Part shown: one piece after another, positions 29,473 to 43,769 of the stretch | Layout of the letters: every line of letters begins with the position of its first letter | How positions within the stretch are numbered: the stretch's first letter is position 1 | Origin: Inquilinus sp. Marseille-Q2685 | GTDB taxonomy: Bacteria > Pseudomonadota > Alphaproteobacteria > DSM-16000 > Inquilinaceae | DNA: 64,000 nt | Assembly: GCF_916619195.1 (NCBI RefSeq) | Contig: NZ_CAKAKL010000006.1 | Location: 310,001 to 374,000, forward strand | Reading direction: 5' to 3' | Program-made: the position numbers and the translations under genes | Notes under the pieces: generated by a model | Database searches by the model: none | Told to the model about the DNA's origin: nothing | What the model saw: the letters and a program-made list of their open reading frames with translations, nothing else

Positions 29473-29486
29473 GGCAGGCCCGGGCC

Positions 29487-32919
<3,433 letters not shown>

Positions 32920-32996
32920 GCGTCCCCCCAAATGCGGTGGTCGAACGAAGCGGCCAAGCTAGCCGACGGGATGCGCCGGGAAAAGTGAAACGACGG

Positions 32997-33863
32997 TCAG
33001 CCGGCGGACGCGAAGCCGCAGCCCAGCTCCTTCATCCGGTGCTTCAGCACCAGCAGGTCGCGCCAGACGTCGCGCTTCATGCTGGGCTGCCGCAGGATGA
33101 AGGCGGGATGATAGATCGGCATGGTCGGCACCGGCGCCGGCAGGTCCGGGAAGGACCGGTCGAACCAGCGGCCATGGATGCGGGTGATGCCCTCGCGCGT
33201 CGCCAGCAGCGCGGCGGCCGAGGTGCCGCCGGCGCAGAGCAGGATCTTCGGCTGCATCAGCGCGATGTGGCGCTCGATGAAGGGCAGCGAGATCGCGATC
33301 TCCGCCGCGTTCGGCTGGCGGTTGCCGGGCGGCCGCCAGTTGACGATGTTGGAGATGTAGACGGTGGTGCGGTCGAGCCCGATCGCCGCCAGCATGCGGT
33401 CCAGCAGCTTGCCGGACTGGCCGACGAAGGGCTTGCCAAGCCGGTCCTCCTCCGCCCCCGGCGCCTCGCCGACGATCATGATGTCGGCTTCGGGGTTGCC
33501 GTCGGCGAAGACCATCTGGGTGGCGGTGGCCTTCAGCCCGCAGCCGTCGAAGGCGGCCAGCGCCGCCGCCAGCTCCTCCAGCGTGCTGCAGCCGGCGGCG
33601 ATGCGGCGGGCGTCGCCGGTGGCGGCGTCGCTGCCCGGCAGCACCGCGGCCGCGCCGACCGCGCGGACCTGGGGGGCCGGGGCGGCGGGGGCGGGCTGCG
33701 GCGCCGGCGCCATCTGGACCGCCGTCGGCGCCGCGGCCTTGCGAGGACGCCCGAGCGCGCCCGGATCGTCGCCGATCGTCTCGTCGACGCCAGCGTCCTG
33801 GTACCATCTCAGCAGGGCGATGATCTCGGCGGGCTGCACGGCTGATTCGCTGATCCTGTCCAT
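32997..33863 (-). CDS. Uracil-DNA glycosylase, family 4-type
   Basis: The 288-residue protein has an Ala/Pro-rich spacer (about 44-66) and then a UDG-superfamily domain. Motif A is [17 protein letters not shown] (132-148), motif B region is [13 protein letters not shown] (170-182) and the HP motif is [10 protein letters not shown] (251-260). It should excise uracil from DNA. Of the cysteines expected to bind a 4Fe-4S cluster, C108 and C210 are present. The position equivalent to the usual Cys before LPF is Ser192, and the first CxxC Cys is missing. Cluster binding is therefore uncertain. Confidence 0.88.
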   Translation of the reverse strand: MDRISESAVQPAEIIALLRWYQDAGVDETIGDDPGALGRPRKAAAPTAVQMAPAPQPAPAAPAPQVRAVGAAAVLPGSDAATGDARRIAAGCSTLEELAAALAAFDGCGLKATATQMVFADGNPEADIMIVGEAPGAEEDRLGKPFVGQSGKLLDRMLAAIGLDRTTVYISNIVNWRPPGNRQPNAAEIAISLPFIERHIALMQPKILLCAGGTSAAALLATREGITRIHGRWFDRSFPDLPAPVPTMPIYHPAFILRQPSMKRDVWRDLLVLKHRMKELGCGFASAG

Positions 33864-34026
33864 GCGCTAGAAGCCGCCGCGCCGCCCGGCCTGTCAACAC
33901 CTGCCGCAGCGTCCGCTTGGGCCGACACGTCGCAACCGGAGCCAAAGCCAGCGCGACATGATCGGCCATTCGATTCCCGGGATGCATTTCTGTAGCATGC
34001 CGCCAACCAAACGACAGGAACGCGCG

Positions 34027-35673
34027 ATGGAACGCGAATCGATGGAGTACGACGTCGTGATCGTGGGCGCGGGGCCGGCGGGCCTCGCGGCAGCGATCCG
34101 GCTGAAGCAGAAGGCGGCGGAGACGGGGCGCGAGGTCAGCGTCTGCGTGCTGGAGAAGGGGTCGGAGGTCGGCGCCCACATCCTGTCGGGCGCGGTCCTG
34201 GACCCGCGCGCCCTGAACGAGCTGATCCCCGACTGGAAGGAGAAGGGGGCGCCGCTGGACACGCCGGTGGCGCAGGACGAGTTCCACTACTACACCAGCG
34301 TCAGCAGCTTCCGCCTGCCCAATTTCGGCCTGCCGAAGGAGCTGCACAACCACGGCAACTACATCGTCAGCATGGGCTTGGTGACGCGCTGGCTGGCGCA
34401 GCAGGCCGAGGCGCTGGGGGTCGAGATCTATCCCGGCTTCGCCGCGGCGGAGGTGCTGTACCACGAAGATGGTTCGGTCAAGGGCGTGGCCACCGGCGAC
34501 ATGGGCATCGGCAAGGACGGCCAGCCGACCGGCAACTACACGCCGGGCATGGAGCTGCACGCCAAATACACGCTGATCGGCGAGGGCGTGCGCGGGTCGC
34601 TGGCCAAGATCCTGATGGAGCGCTTCGCCCTGCGCGCCGACTGCGACCCGCAGACCTTCGGCCTGGGCGTGAAGGAGCTGTGGGAGGTGAAGCCGGAGAA
34701 CCACCGGCCCGGCCTGGTGCAGCACGGCTTCGGCTGGCCGCTGGACAACGAGACCTATGGCGGCAGCTGGGTCTACCATTTCGGCGAGAACCTGGTCTCG
34801 ATCGGCTATGTCGTCGCGCTGGACTACAAGAACCCGTACCTGTCGCCCTTCGAGGAGTTCCAGCGCTTCAAGACGCACCCGCTGATCCGGCCCACGCTGG
34901 AGGGCGGCAAGCGCCTGGCCTATGGCGGCCGCGCCATCAACGAGGGCGGGCTGCAGTCGATCCCGAAGCTGACCTTCCCGGGCGGCTGCCTGATCGGCTG
35001 CTCCGCCGGCTTCGTCAACGTGCCGCGGATCAAGGGCAACCACACCGCGATGAAGAGCGGCATGGTCTGCGCCGAGGCGGTGTTCGACGCCCTGGCCGAG
35101 GGCCGCGAGGGCCATGACGAGGTGACGGCCTATCCGGAGCGGCTGAAGGCGAGCTGGCTGTGGCAGGAGCTGACGGTGGTGCGCAACTGCCGCCCGGCCT
35201 TCCGCTGGGGCACCATCCTGGGCACGCTCTATTCCGGCCTCGAGCTGTGGACCCGCGGCAAGCTGCCCTGGACCCTGCACCACAAGCATGCGGACAACGA
35301 GACGCTGCGACCGGCCGCCCAGTCGAAGAAGATCGACTATCCGAAGCCGGACGGGGTGATCACCTTCGACCGCCTCTCCTCGGTGTTCCTGTCGAACACC
35401 AACCATGAGGAGAACCAGCCGTCGCATCTGAAGCTGAAGGACCCGTCGGTCCCGATCGCCTACACCTTGAAGGTGTTCGACGAGCCGGCGCAGCGCTACT
35501 GCCCGGCCGGGGTGTACGAGGTGGTGCGCAACGAGGACGGCAGCGACCCGCGCTTCGTGATCAACGCGCAGAACTGCGTGCACTGCAAGACCTGCGACAT
35601 CAAGGACCCGAAGCAGAACATCGTCTGGACCGTGCCGGAGGGCGGCGGCGGCCCGAACTACCAGATGATGTAG
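34027..35673 (+). CDS. Electron transfer flavoprotein-ubiquinone oxidoreductase
   Basis: ETF-QO passes electrons from ETF to ubiquinone at the inner membrane during fatty-acid and amino-acid oxidation. The 548-residue protein has an N-terminal FAD motif [11 protein letters not shown], the [20 protein letters not shown] region and a C-terminal ferredoxin-like segment with [12 protein letters not shown] binding one 4Fe-4S cluster. AGGA lies 7 nt before the ATG at 34027; an upstream open stretch (from 33958) is not family-like. A hairpin at about 35687-35713 follows the stop. Confidence 0.96.
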   Translation: MERESMEYDVVIVGAGPAGLAAAIRLKQKAAETGREVSVCVLEKGSEVGAHILSGAVLDPRALNELIPDWKEKGAPLDTPVAQDEFHYYTSVSSFRLPNFGLPKELHNHGNYIVSMGLVTRWLAQQAEALGVEIYPGFAAAEVLYHEDGSVKGVATGDMGIGKDGQPTGNYTPGMELHAKYTLIGEGVRGSLAKILMERFALRADCDPQTFGLGVKELWEVKPENHRPGLVQHGFGWPLDNETYGGSWVYHFGENLVSIGYVVALDYKNPYLSPFEEFQRFKTHPLIRPTLEGGKRLAYGGRAINEGGLQSIPKLTFPGGCLIGCSAGFVNVPRIKGNHTAMKSGMVCAEAVFDALAEGREGHDEVTAYPERLKASWLWQELTVVRNCRPAFRWGTILGTLYSGLELWTRGKLPWTLHHKHADNETLRPAAQSKKIDYPKPDGVITFDRLSSVFLSNTNHEENQPSHLKLKDPSVPIAYTLKVFDEPAQRYCPAGVYEVVRNEDGSDPRFVINAQNCVHCKTCDIKDPKQNIVWTVPEGGGGPNYQMM

Positions 35674-35757
35674 GATGCGGATCGATCCCCGGCGCCGGGG
35701 TGTTGTTCCCCGGAGCCGCACAGATTATGGTGCGAAGGGGATCATTGCAGGACCAGA

Positions 35758-36174
35758 ATGACGGACGCTCACGACACCGTCCCCATCGACCGGCTGATCG
35801 AGGCCGGGCTGCGGCCGACCCGCCAGCGCGTGGCGCTGGCGCGGCTGCTGTTCGACGGCTGCGACCGCCACGTCACCGCCGAGGCGCTGCACGGCGAGGC
35901 GCTGGCGGCCGGCCAGGCCATGGCGCTGGCGACCGTCTACAACACCCTGCACCAGTTCACCGAGGCCGGGCTGCTGCGCGAGGTGGTGGTCGAGGCTGGC
36001 CGCTCCTATTTCGACACCAACATCCGCGACCACCATCACTTCTACCACGAGGCCACGGGCGAGCTGCGCGACGTGCATGGCGAGGCGGTGGTGGTCTCGG
36101 CCCTGCCCGAGGCGCCGGCCGGCACCCGCATCGCCCGGGTCGACGTGGTGATCCGCCTCACGGATGACGCCTGA
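35758..36174 (+). CDS. irr: Fur-family iron response regulator Irr
   Basis: Irr represses or activates iron and haem genes under iron limitation in Alphaproteobacteria. The 138-residue protein has the Fur winged helix (LRPTRQRVALARLLF, ATVYNTLHQFTEAGLLREV) and the Irr-typical HHHFYHE (H92-H94). It lacks the C-terminal CxxC zinc pairs of Fur. The N-terminal haem regulatory motif (GCPWH in Bradyrhizobium) is absent. AGGA precedes the ATG. The VOC gene begins at or before its stop, so the two are probably co-transcribed. Confidence 0.88.
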   Translation: MTDAHDTVPIDRLIEAGLRPTRQRVALARLLFDGCDRHVTAEALHGEALAAGQAMALATVYNTLHQFTEAGLLREVVVEAGRSYFDTNIRDHHHFYHEATGELRDVHGEAVVVSALPEAPAGTRIARVDVVIRLTDDA

Positions 36175-36181
36175 CGGCGCC

Positions 36182-36604
36182 ATGACCGCCGCGCCGCGCA
36201 TCGACGGGCTGCTCGAGACCTCGCTCTACGTCGCCGACCTGGATCGCGCCGCCGCCTTCTACGAAGGGGTGCTGGGCCTGCGCGTGATGCTGCGCAGCCC
36301 GCGGCTGGTGGCGCTGGACGCCGGCCGCCAGGGCGTGCTGCTGCTGTTCCTGGCCGGCGCCACCTCCGAGGACGTGGTGGAATCCTCCGGCACCATCCCC
36401 GGGCACGAGGGCACGGGGCGGCTGCACATGGCCTTCGCCGTGCCGGCCGCGGATCTCGACGCCTGGCGCGCCCGGCTGACGGACGCCGGTGTCGATTTGA
36501 CCGGAGAGATGGCGTGGCCGCGCGGCGGCACCAGCCTTTATTTCGCCGACCCCGACGGCCACGTCATCGAGCTGGCCACGCCGGGGCTCTGGCCGAACTA
36601 CTGA
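36182..36604 (+). CDS. VOC-family (glyoxalase/fosfomycin-resistance-fold) protein
   Basis: This 140-residue protein has one vicinal-oxygen-chelate domain: LETSLYVADLDRAAAFYEGVLGL at the start, GRLHMAFAVP in the middle and a C-terminal YFADPDGHVIELATPGLW. The His and Glu metal ligands of the second half are present. The first ligand position (usually His) reads as Glu/Thr, so catalytic type is open. Start may be 36182 or 36164; the latter overlaps irr by 11 bp. A dioxygenase, lyase or resistance role cannot be chosen. Confidence 0.85.
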   Translation: MTAAPRIDGLLETSLYVADLDRAAAFYEGVLGLRVMLRSPRLVALDAGRQGVLLLFLAGATSEDVVESSGTIPGHEGTGRLHMAFAVPAADLDAWRARLTDAGVDLTGEMAWPRGGTSLYFADPDGHVIELATPGLWPNY

Positions 36605-36608
36605 GTCC

Positions 36609-37076
36609 TCAGGCCGGTGCCGTCCGGCGCGGCCAGCGGAACCGCGCGACGCCCCCGGCGGCAAGGACCGAGACGCCGCCCAGCGCCAGGCCGACCAGCA
36701 CGTCCCCGACCGTATGACCGCTCACGGCCATGACCCCGCCGACGGCCAGGATCAGCGCCGCCGCTGCCGCGATGCGCCGCCGCGACCAGCGCGGCCAGGC
36801 CAGCGCCGCCACCGTCGTCACCGCGACGACGACCAGGGCCGAATGGCCACTGGGCAGCACGACCCCGATCCGGCCGAAGCCGTCCGGGTGCCAATCGACG
36901 ACCGCCCGCGCGGCCGCGACCGCAGCCACCGCCATGGCCAGTGCGGCCAGGCTGAACACGGCCAGCCGCCACCGGCCGCGGGCGAAGGCGGCGGCCGCGA
37001 CGATGACCTGCAGCGGCACGACCACCTGCCACCAGCCGAGCAGGCCGATCGACATCAGGAGGACGATTGTCTTCAT
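36609..37076 (-). CDS. PAP2-family membrane phosphatase
   Basis: The 155-residue protein has about five hydrophobic segments. The acid-phosphatase motifs are LPSGHSAL (near 75-82) and SGHTVGDVLVGLALG (near 117-131), giving the active-site His residues of type 2 phosphatidic acid phosphatases. The first KxxxxxxRP motif is poorly conserved. It probably acts on a lipid phosphate in the inner membrane. The start at 37076 (MKTIVLLMS) is the usual membrane-protein N-terminus. It ends 4 bp from the convergent VOC gene. Confidence 0.8.
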   Translation of the reverse strand: MKTIVLLMSIGLLGWWQVVVPLQVIVAAAAFARGRWRLAVFSLAALAMAVAAVAAARAVVDWHPDGFGRIGVVLPSGHSALVVVAVTTVAALAWPRWSRRRIAAAAALILAVGGVMAVSGHTVGDVLVGLALGGVSVLAAGGVARFRWPRRTAPA

Positions 37077-37270
37077 GCCGCCATCATCCCACGCGCGGGG
37101 CCGCCGGCGAAGCGGCATGGCGGCGCAGGCTGCGGCGCCGGAAGGGCGCGGAGGGACGTGTCTCGCGGCCCGCCCCCCATCTGCCGCATGGCCTCGTTCA
37201 GAAGAAGGCGTTTCCGATTCGCCGGTTGAACGTTTAGTAAGAGACGCCCTGGGACCATTGAACCGCCCGC

Positions 37271-39853
<2,583 letters not shown>

Positions 39854-39903
39854 CCGGTCTCAAGAGGCTGGTCTGAAGCGCGTCCCGGTGAGTCGGCTGG
39901 CGT

Positions 39904-39965
39904 GGTTTTCGAGAACCGGAGCGCAGCGCACATTTGGTGCGTGAGCACCGGAAGCGCAGAAAACC
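39904..39965. repeat. Inverted/direct repeat element between convergent genes
   Basis: GGTTTTC (39904-39910) and GAAAACC (39959-39965) flank two near-direct copies of GAGNACCGGA(A)GCGCAG and a central GCGCAC/GTGCGT pairing. The element fills the space between the PBP gene and glcF, both ending here. It may be a dispersed intergenic repeat or a bidirectional terminator. Confidence 0.5.
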
Positions 39966-39968
39966 GCG

Positions 39969-41273
39969 TCAGGCGGCCGCCGGGGCGAGCTTCAGGGCAG
40001 CCGGTTTCGGCCCCCCGGTGGCCCAGTCCAGCAGCTCGACCGTGTGCACCACCGGCAGGGCGGTGCCGAGGCCGATCTGGGTGATGCAGCCGATATTGCC
40101 GGCGGCGACGATCGCGGCCCCGGTGCTTTCCACCGCCCGCACCTTGCGCGCCCGCAGCTCGTCCGCGATCTCCGGCTGCAGCAGGTTGTAGGTGCCGGCG
40201 GAGCCGCAGCAGAGATGCCCGTCCGGCACCTCGCGCAGCTCGAACCCCGCGGCGGCCAGCAGGCGGCGCGGCGGCGCCGCGATGCGCTGGCCGTGCTGCA
40301 TCGAACAGGCGGAATGGTAGGCCACGGCCTGGCCGCCCGGCCGCGCCGGCGGGTTCAGCCCGATCTCGTCCATCAGCTCGGTGACGTCCTTCGCCAGGGC
40401 CGAGATCCTGGCCGCGCGCCCGGCCCAGGCCGGGTCGGCGCGGAACATGTGGCCGTAATCCTTGACCGTAGTGCCGCAGCCGGACGTGTTGACCACGATG
40501 GCGTCGAGGCCGCCCTCCTCCAGGACGCGGCCCCAGGCCTCGATGTTCGCCCGGGCCGAGGCCAGCGCCGCCTCCTCCCGTCCCATATGGTGGGTCAGCG
40601 ACCCGCAGCAGCCGGCGCCCGGCGCCACCACCACCTCGACCCCGTGACGGGTCAGCAGGCGGATCGTCGCCTCGTTGATCGCCGGGTCCAGCACGGTCTG
40701 GGCACAGCCGGACAGCAGCGCCACCCGCCGCTTGCGCGGCCCTTCGGCGGCGAAGACCTGCGGCCGGTCGACCGGGCTGGGCGGCGGCAGCCGGCGCGGC
40801 GCCAGGGCCAGCATGGCGCGCAGCCGCCTGGGCAGAAGCCTCGCCACCGGCCGGGCCGCCATCGCCCCCATCAGCGCCAAGCGGAACAGCCGCGGCCGCG
40901 GCAGCACGGCCGCCAGCAGCGCCCGGATCGCCCGATCCTGCAGCGGCCGGCGATAGGTTTTCTCCACCACCGCACGGCCGTGATCGACCAAGTGCATGTA
41001 GTGCACGCCCGAGGGGCAGGTGGTCATGCAGGACAGGCAGGACAGGCAGCGGTCGAGATGCTTGGCGACGCTGGCCGGCGCCGGGCCGCCGCCCTCCAGC
41101 ATCGACTTGATCTGGTAGATGCGGCCGCGCGGGCTGTCGAGTTCGTCGCCCAGCACCGTGTAGGTCGGGCAGGTGGCGAGGCAGAAGCCGCAGTGCACGC
41201 AGGTGCGCAGGATCTGTTCCGAGACCGCATTGTCCGGATCGGCCAGTTGCGCCAGCGAGAAATGAGTCTGCAC
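39969..41273 (-). CDS. glcF: Glycolate oxidase iron-sulfur subunit
   Basis: GlcF is the Fe-S subunit of the GlcDEF glycolate oxidase at the membrane, which converts glycolate to glyoxylate. The 434-residue protein has two 4Fe-4S motifs, CVHCGFCLATCP and CLSCLSCMTTCP, followed by two CCG-type cysteine-rich domains (GAGCCGSLTHH, GHLCCGSAGTYN). The GTG start (VQTHFSLAQL) is chosen because GGGAGG lies 6 nt upstream; the frame stays open to 41357. It is separated from glcE by two unrelated genes. Confidence 0.94.
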   Translation of the reverse strand: MQTHFSLAQLADPDNAVSEQILRTCVHCGFCLATCPTYTVLGDELDSPRGRIYQIKSMLEGGGPAPASVAKHLDRCLSCLSCMTTCPSGVHYMHLVDHGRAVVEKTYRRPLQDRAIRALLAAVLPRPRLFRLALMGAMAARPVARLLPRRLRAMLALAPRRLPPPSPVDRPQVFAAEGPRKRRVALLSGCAQTVLDPAINEATIRLLTRHGVEVVVAPGAGCCGSLTHHMGREEAALASARANIEAWGRVLEEGGLDAIVVNTSGCGTTVKDYGHMFRADPAWAGRAARISALAKDVTELMDEIGLNPPARPGGQAVAYHSACSMQHGQRIAAPPRRLLAAAGFELREVPDGHLCCGSAGTYNLLQPEIADELRARKVRAVESTGAAIVAAGNIGCITQIGLGTALPVVHTVELLDWATGGPKPAALKLAPAAA

Positions 41274-41403
41274 CCGCACCCTCCCGTCGTTGCGCCGACA
41301 GTAGCCCGCGGCCCGGCGCAAAGGGAACCCGGCCGATGCGGCCGGGAGCGTTGTCAACCGTCATGGGGGTTAGTACGCTGGCCGCAAACACCGGGAGGCC
41401 GAG

Positions 41404-42057
41404 ATGACAATGGTTCGGATGGGCCAGGCCCTGCTCGCGGCTCTGCTGTGCGGCCTGTCCGGCACGGCATGGGCCGGAGGGCCGGTGGTCCAGGACATCG
41501 CGCTGGGGCAGACGCCGCGTCAGGCTGCCGCCTTCGCCGGCCGGGCGGTGACCTTCGCCGCGCCGGGCGAGGCGCCCTGGACCGGCCTGGTCGCCTCGGC
41601 ACGGCCGGGCGACGGCACGCTGCTGCTGCAGTTCACCCCGCCGGCCCAGGGCAACCGGCTGTATTCGGTGGCCGAGACCGTGCGCTTCGACTCGGGCGGG
41701 CCGCGCAGCGCCGCGGACGCGCTGGCCCCGCTGAAGGCCCGCTATGGCGAGCCGGCGGCGGTGTTCGATCAGGTGGGCAAGCAGGTGGCCGTCTGGCGCT
41801 TTGTCGGCGGCAAGCCAGCGGCGGCCGGTGTCGACGTCGCCTCCGACTGCTCGCCCTACGCGGCGGCCACGGTGTCGGGGGTGCGGCCGATCGGCTGGCC
41901 GGCGCCCTGCGGCGAGCTGGTGTTCGCGACGGTGGAGCTGGCGGCGGACGGGACCCCGACGCTGCTGCGGGCCACCCATGCCGACACCGATGCGGCGCAG
42001 GCGCTGCAGCCGCGCCGCGGCGAGCCCTACGCGCATCTGGCGAAAGCGGTGCGGTAG
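41404..42057 (+). CDS. Secreted protein of unknown function
   Basis: The 217-residue product has a signal peptide (hydrophobic 7-20, AWA cleavage near 22-24) and a strong ribosome-binding site (GGGAGG). The mature part is beta-rich and has two cysteines likely to pair (about 142 and 161). No family is recognised. It is transcribed against the surrounding glc genes and is the main interruption between glcE and glcF. Confidence 0.7.
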   Translation: MTMVRMGQALLAALLCGLSGTAWAGGPVVQDIALGQTPRQAAAFAGRAVTFAAPGEAPWTGLVASARPGDGTLLLQFTPPAQGNRLYSVAETVRFDSGGPRSAADALAPLKARYGEPAAVFDQVGKQVAVWRFVGGKPAAAGVDVASDCSPYAAATVSGVRPIGWPAPCGELVFATVELAADGTPTLLRATHADTDAAQALQPRRGEPYAHLAKAVR

Positions 42058-42086
42058 GACGGGCGGCCCGCGGGCCGCCCGCACTC

Positions 42087-42347
42087 TCAGCCGGCGCTGC
42101 TGCTGCGGCCAGCGATGATCCGGTAGATGATCAGCAGCACGATGGCGCCGACCACGCCCAGCAGGAAACGGCCGAAGCCGCTCTCCGGCACGATGCCGAG
42201 TTGCAGGCCGAGCCAGCCGCCGACCACCGACCCGGCGATGCCGAGAAGGATGGTGATGATGAAACCGCCCGGGTCGCGCCCGGGCATCAGGAACTTGGCG
42301 ACCAGACCGATGACGAAACCGATGATGATGGTGCCGATGATGCCCAT
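42087..42347 (-). CDS. GlsB/YeaQ/YmgE-family stress response membrane protein
   Basis: The 86-residue protein has three hydrophobic segments with glycine-rich faces (GIIGTIIIGFVIGLVAKFL, then SVVGGWLGLQLG, and a C-terminal VVGAIVLLIIYRI). It matches the Transgly_assoc family, which is induced by stress but of unknown mechanism. GGAGGGAG precedes the ATG. It lies between glcE and the opposing secreted-protein gene. Confidence 0.9.
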   Translation of the reverse strand: MGIIGTIIIGFVIGLVAKFLMPGRDPGGFIITILLGIAGSVVGGWLGLQLGIVPESGFGRFLLGVVGAIVLLIIYRIIAGRSSSAG

Positions 42348-42436
42348 GGGCTCTCCCTCCGAGGCGAGTCGACCATCCGATCATAACCCATGAGCGACGG
42401 CGAGGTTTCCGGTCCTTTCACACGCCCCCGACGCCG

Positions 42437-43612
42437 TCAGGCCGTCATGCGCCCCGGCGACAGGATTCCCTTCGGGTCGAAGGCCTCGCGCACCCGGCGG
42501 CCCAGCGCTTCCAGCGCCGGCGGCTGCGGTTCGAACACCGGCAGCGCGGCGCGCAGCCCGGCCGGGGCCCGGACCAGCGTCGCGTGCCCGCCGCCCGCGG
42601 CCGCGACCGCCGCCCGGATCGCGGCGGCCCTGGCGTCGCCGTCGGCAGGAACGGCGATCCAGACCAGCCCGCCGCCCCAGTCGAAGTAATGCGCGCCGCC
42701 GGCGGCGGCCGCGACCTGCGGCCCGGCGGTCGGCGCCACCGAGACCCGCCACACGGCCCGGTCATCGTCGGCGAAGGCCGCGACGTCGCGGATCCGGCGC
42801 CAGAGATCGACCGATTCGCCGGGGTCGAGCACGGTGAGATGCCCGGCCTCCCCCAGCAGCTGCGACAGCGCCGCCACACGGCTGTCGACCGAGGGGCCGA
42901 AGCCCTCGATCCGCACCAGGCTTCGGGCGGCGGCGCCGAGGATGCCGGCCGGCAGATGGGCGGCGCCCGAGACCTCGTAGGGGCTGGTCAGCGCCCGGGT
43001 CAGCACGGCGACGCCGGCCGCGTCGTCCAGCCCGGTGACCGCGAGGGTGCGCACCGTCTCCGACGCCGGCAGCACCTTGACCGTGATCCGGGTCATGGCG
43101 GCCAGCGTGCCGAAGGCGCCCGTCAGCAGCTTCGGCAAGTCGTAACCGGTGACGTTCTTGACCACCCGGCCGCCGGATTTGAAGGCCTGTCCGCGGCCGG
43201 AGACGGCCTCGATCCCCAGCACATGGTCCCGCGCGGCGCCGGCCTTCAGCCGGCGCGGCCCCGACAGGTTGCAGCCGACGGTGCCGCCGAGCGTGCCGGC
43301 GCCGGCCGGGCCGCCGTAGAGCGGGCCGAGATCCGGAGGCTCGAAAGCCAGGGCCTGGCCGCGGGCGGCCAGCGCCGCCTCAATCTCCGCCATCGGCGTG
43401 CCGGGGCGGGCGGTCAGCACCAGCTCCTCCGGCTCGTAGACCTCGATTCCGGCGAGGCCGGAGAGATCGAGCGCATGCGCCGCCTGCACCGGCCGGCCGA
43501 AGCCGCGTTTGCTGCCGCGGCCGACCAGCTCCAGCGGCACCTCGCCGGCCAAGGCCCAGCGGACGATCTCGAGCACCTGGTCGTCGGTCTCGGGCTTCAG
43601 CGTCTCGGTCAT
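42437..43612 (-). CDS. glcE: Glycolate oxidase FAD-binding subunit
   Basis: GlcE is the shorter FAD-binding subunit of glycolate oxidase. The 391-residue protein has the FAD-linked oxidase domain (VGRGSKRGFGRP near 37-48, AGAGTLGGTVGCNLSGP, and SGGRVVKNVTGYDLPKLL) and a short C-terminal domain. It lies downstream of glcD across an 88-bp palindromic repeat and is followed by a stress-type membrane protein rather than glcF. Confidence 0.93.
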   Translation of the reverse strand: MTETLKPETDDQVLEIVRWALAGEVPLELVGRGSKRGFGRPVQAAHALDLSGLAGIEVYEPEELVLTARPGTPMAEIEAALAARGQALAFEPPDLGPLYGGPAGAGTLGGTVGCNLSGPRRLKAGAARDHVLGIEAVSGRGQAFKSGGRVVKNVTGYDLPKLLTGAFGTLAAMTRITVKVLPASETVRTLAVTGLDDAAGVAVLTRALTSPYEVSGAAHLPAGILGAAARSLVRIEGFGPSVDSRVAALSQLLGEAGHLTVLDPGESVDLWRRIRDVAAFADDDRAVWRVSVAPTAGPQVAAAAGGAHYFDWGGGLVWIAVPADGDARAAAIRAAVAAAGGGHATLVRAPAGLRAALPVFEPQPPALEALGRRVREAFDPKGILSPGRMTA

Positions 43613-43650
43613 CGGTCACACCAGGAGGGGAATTGGCCTTTCCCCCTTCT

Positions 43651-43738
43651 GTCATTGCCGGGCTTGACCCGGCAATCCAGGGGCCACCCAGAGCGGCCTC
43701 GACATCTCCTGGATGCCCGGGTCAAGCCCGGGCATGAC
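43651..43738. repeat. 88-bp palindromic intergenic repeat, copy 2
   Basis: It has the same borders (GTCATTG...CATGAC), the same length and the same paired arms as the copy at 4919. Its two hairpins are 43654-43675 and 43713-43735. Compensating differences in the arms (for example TGCCCGGG/CCCGGGCA here, TCACCGGG/CCCGGTGA there) preserve the fold. It sits between glcD and glcE in the presumed operon. Confidence 0.8.
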
Positions 43739-43769
43739 AAGAAAGGAGCCAACGAGCCAAGGCCTGCCA

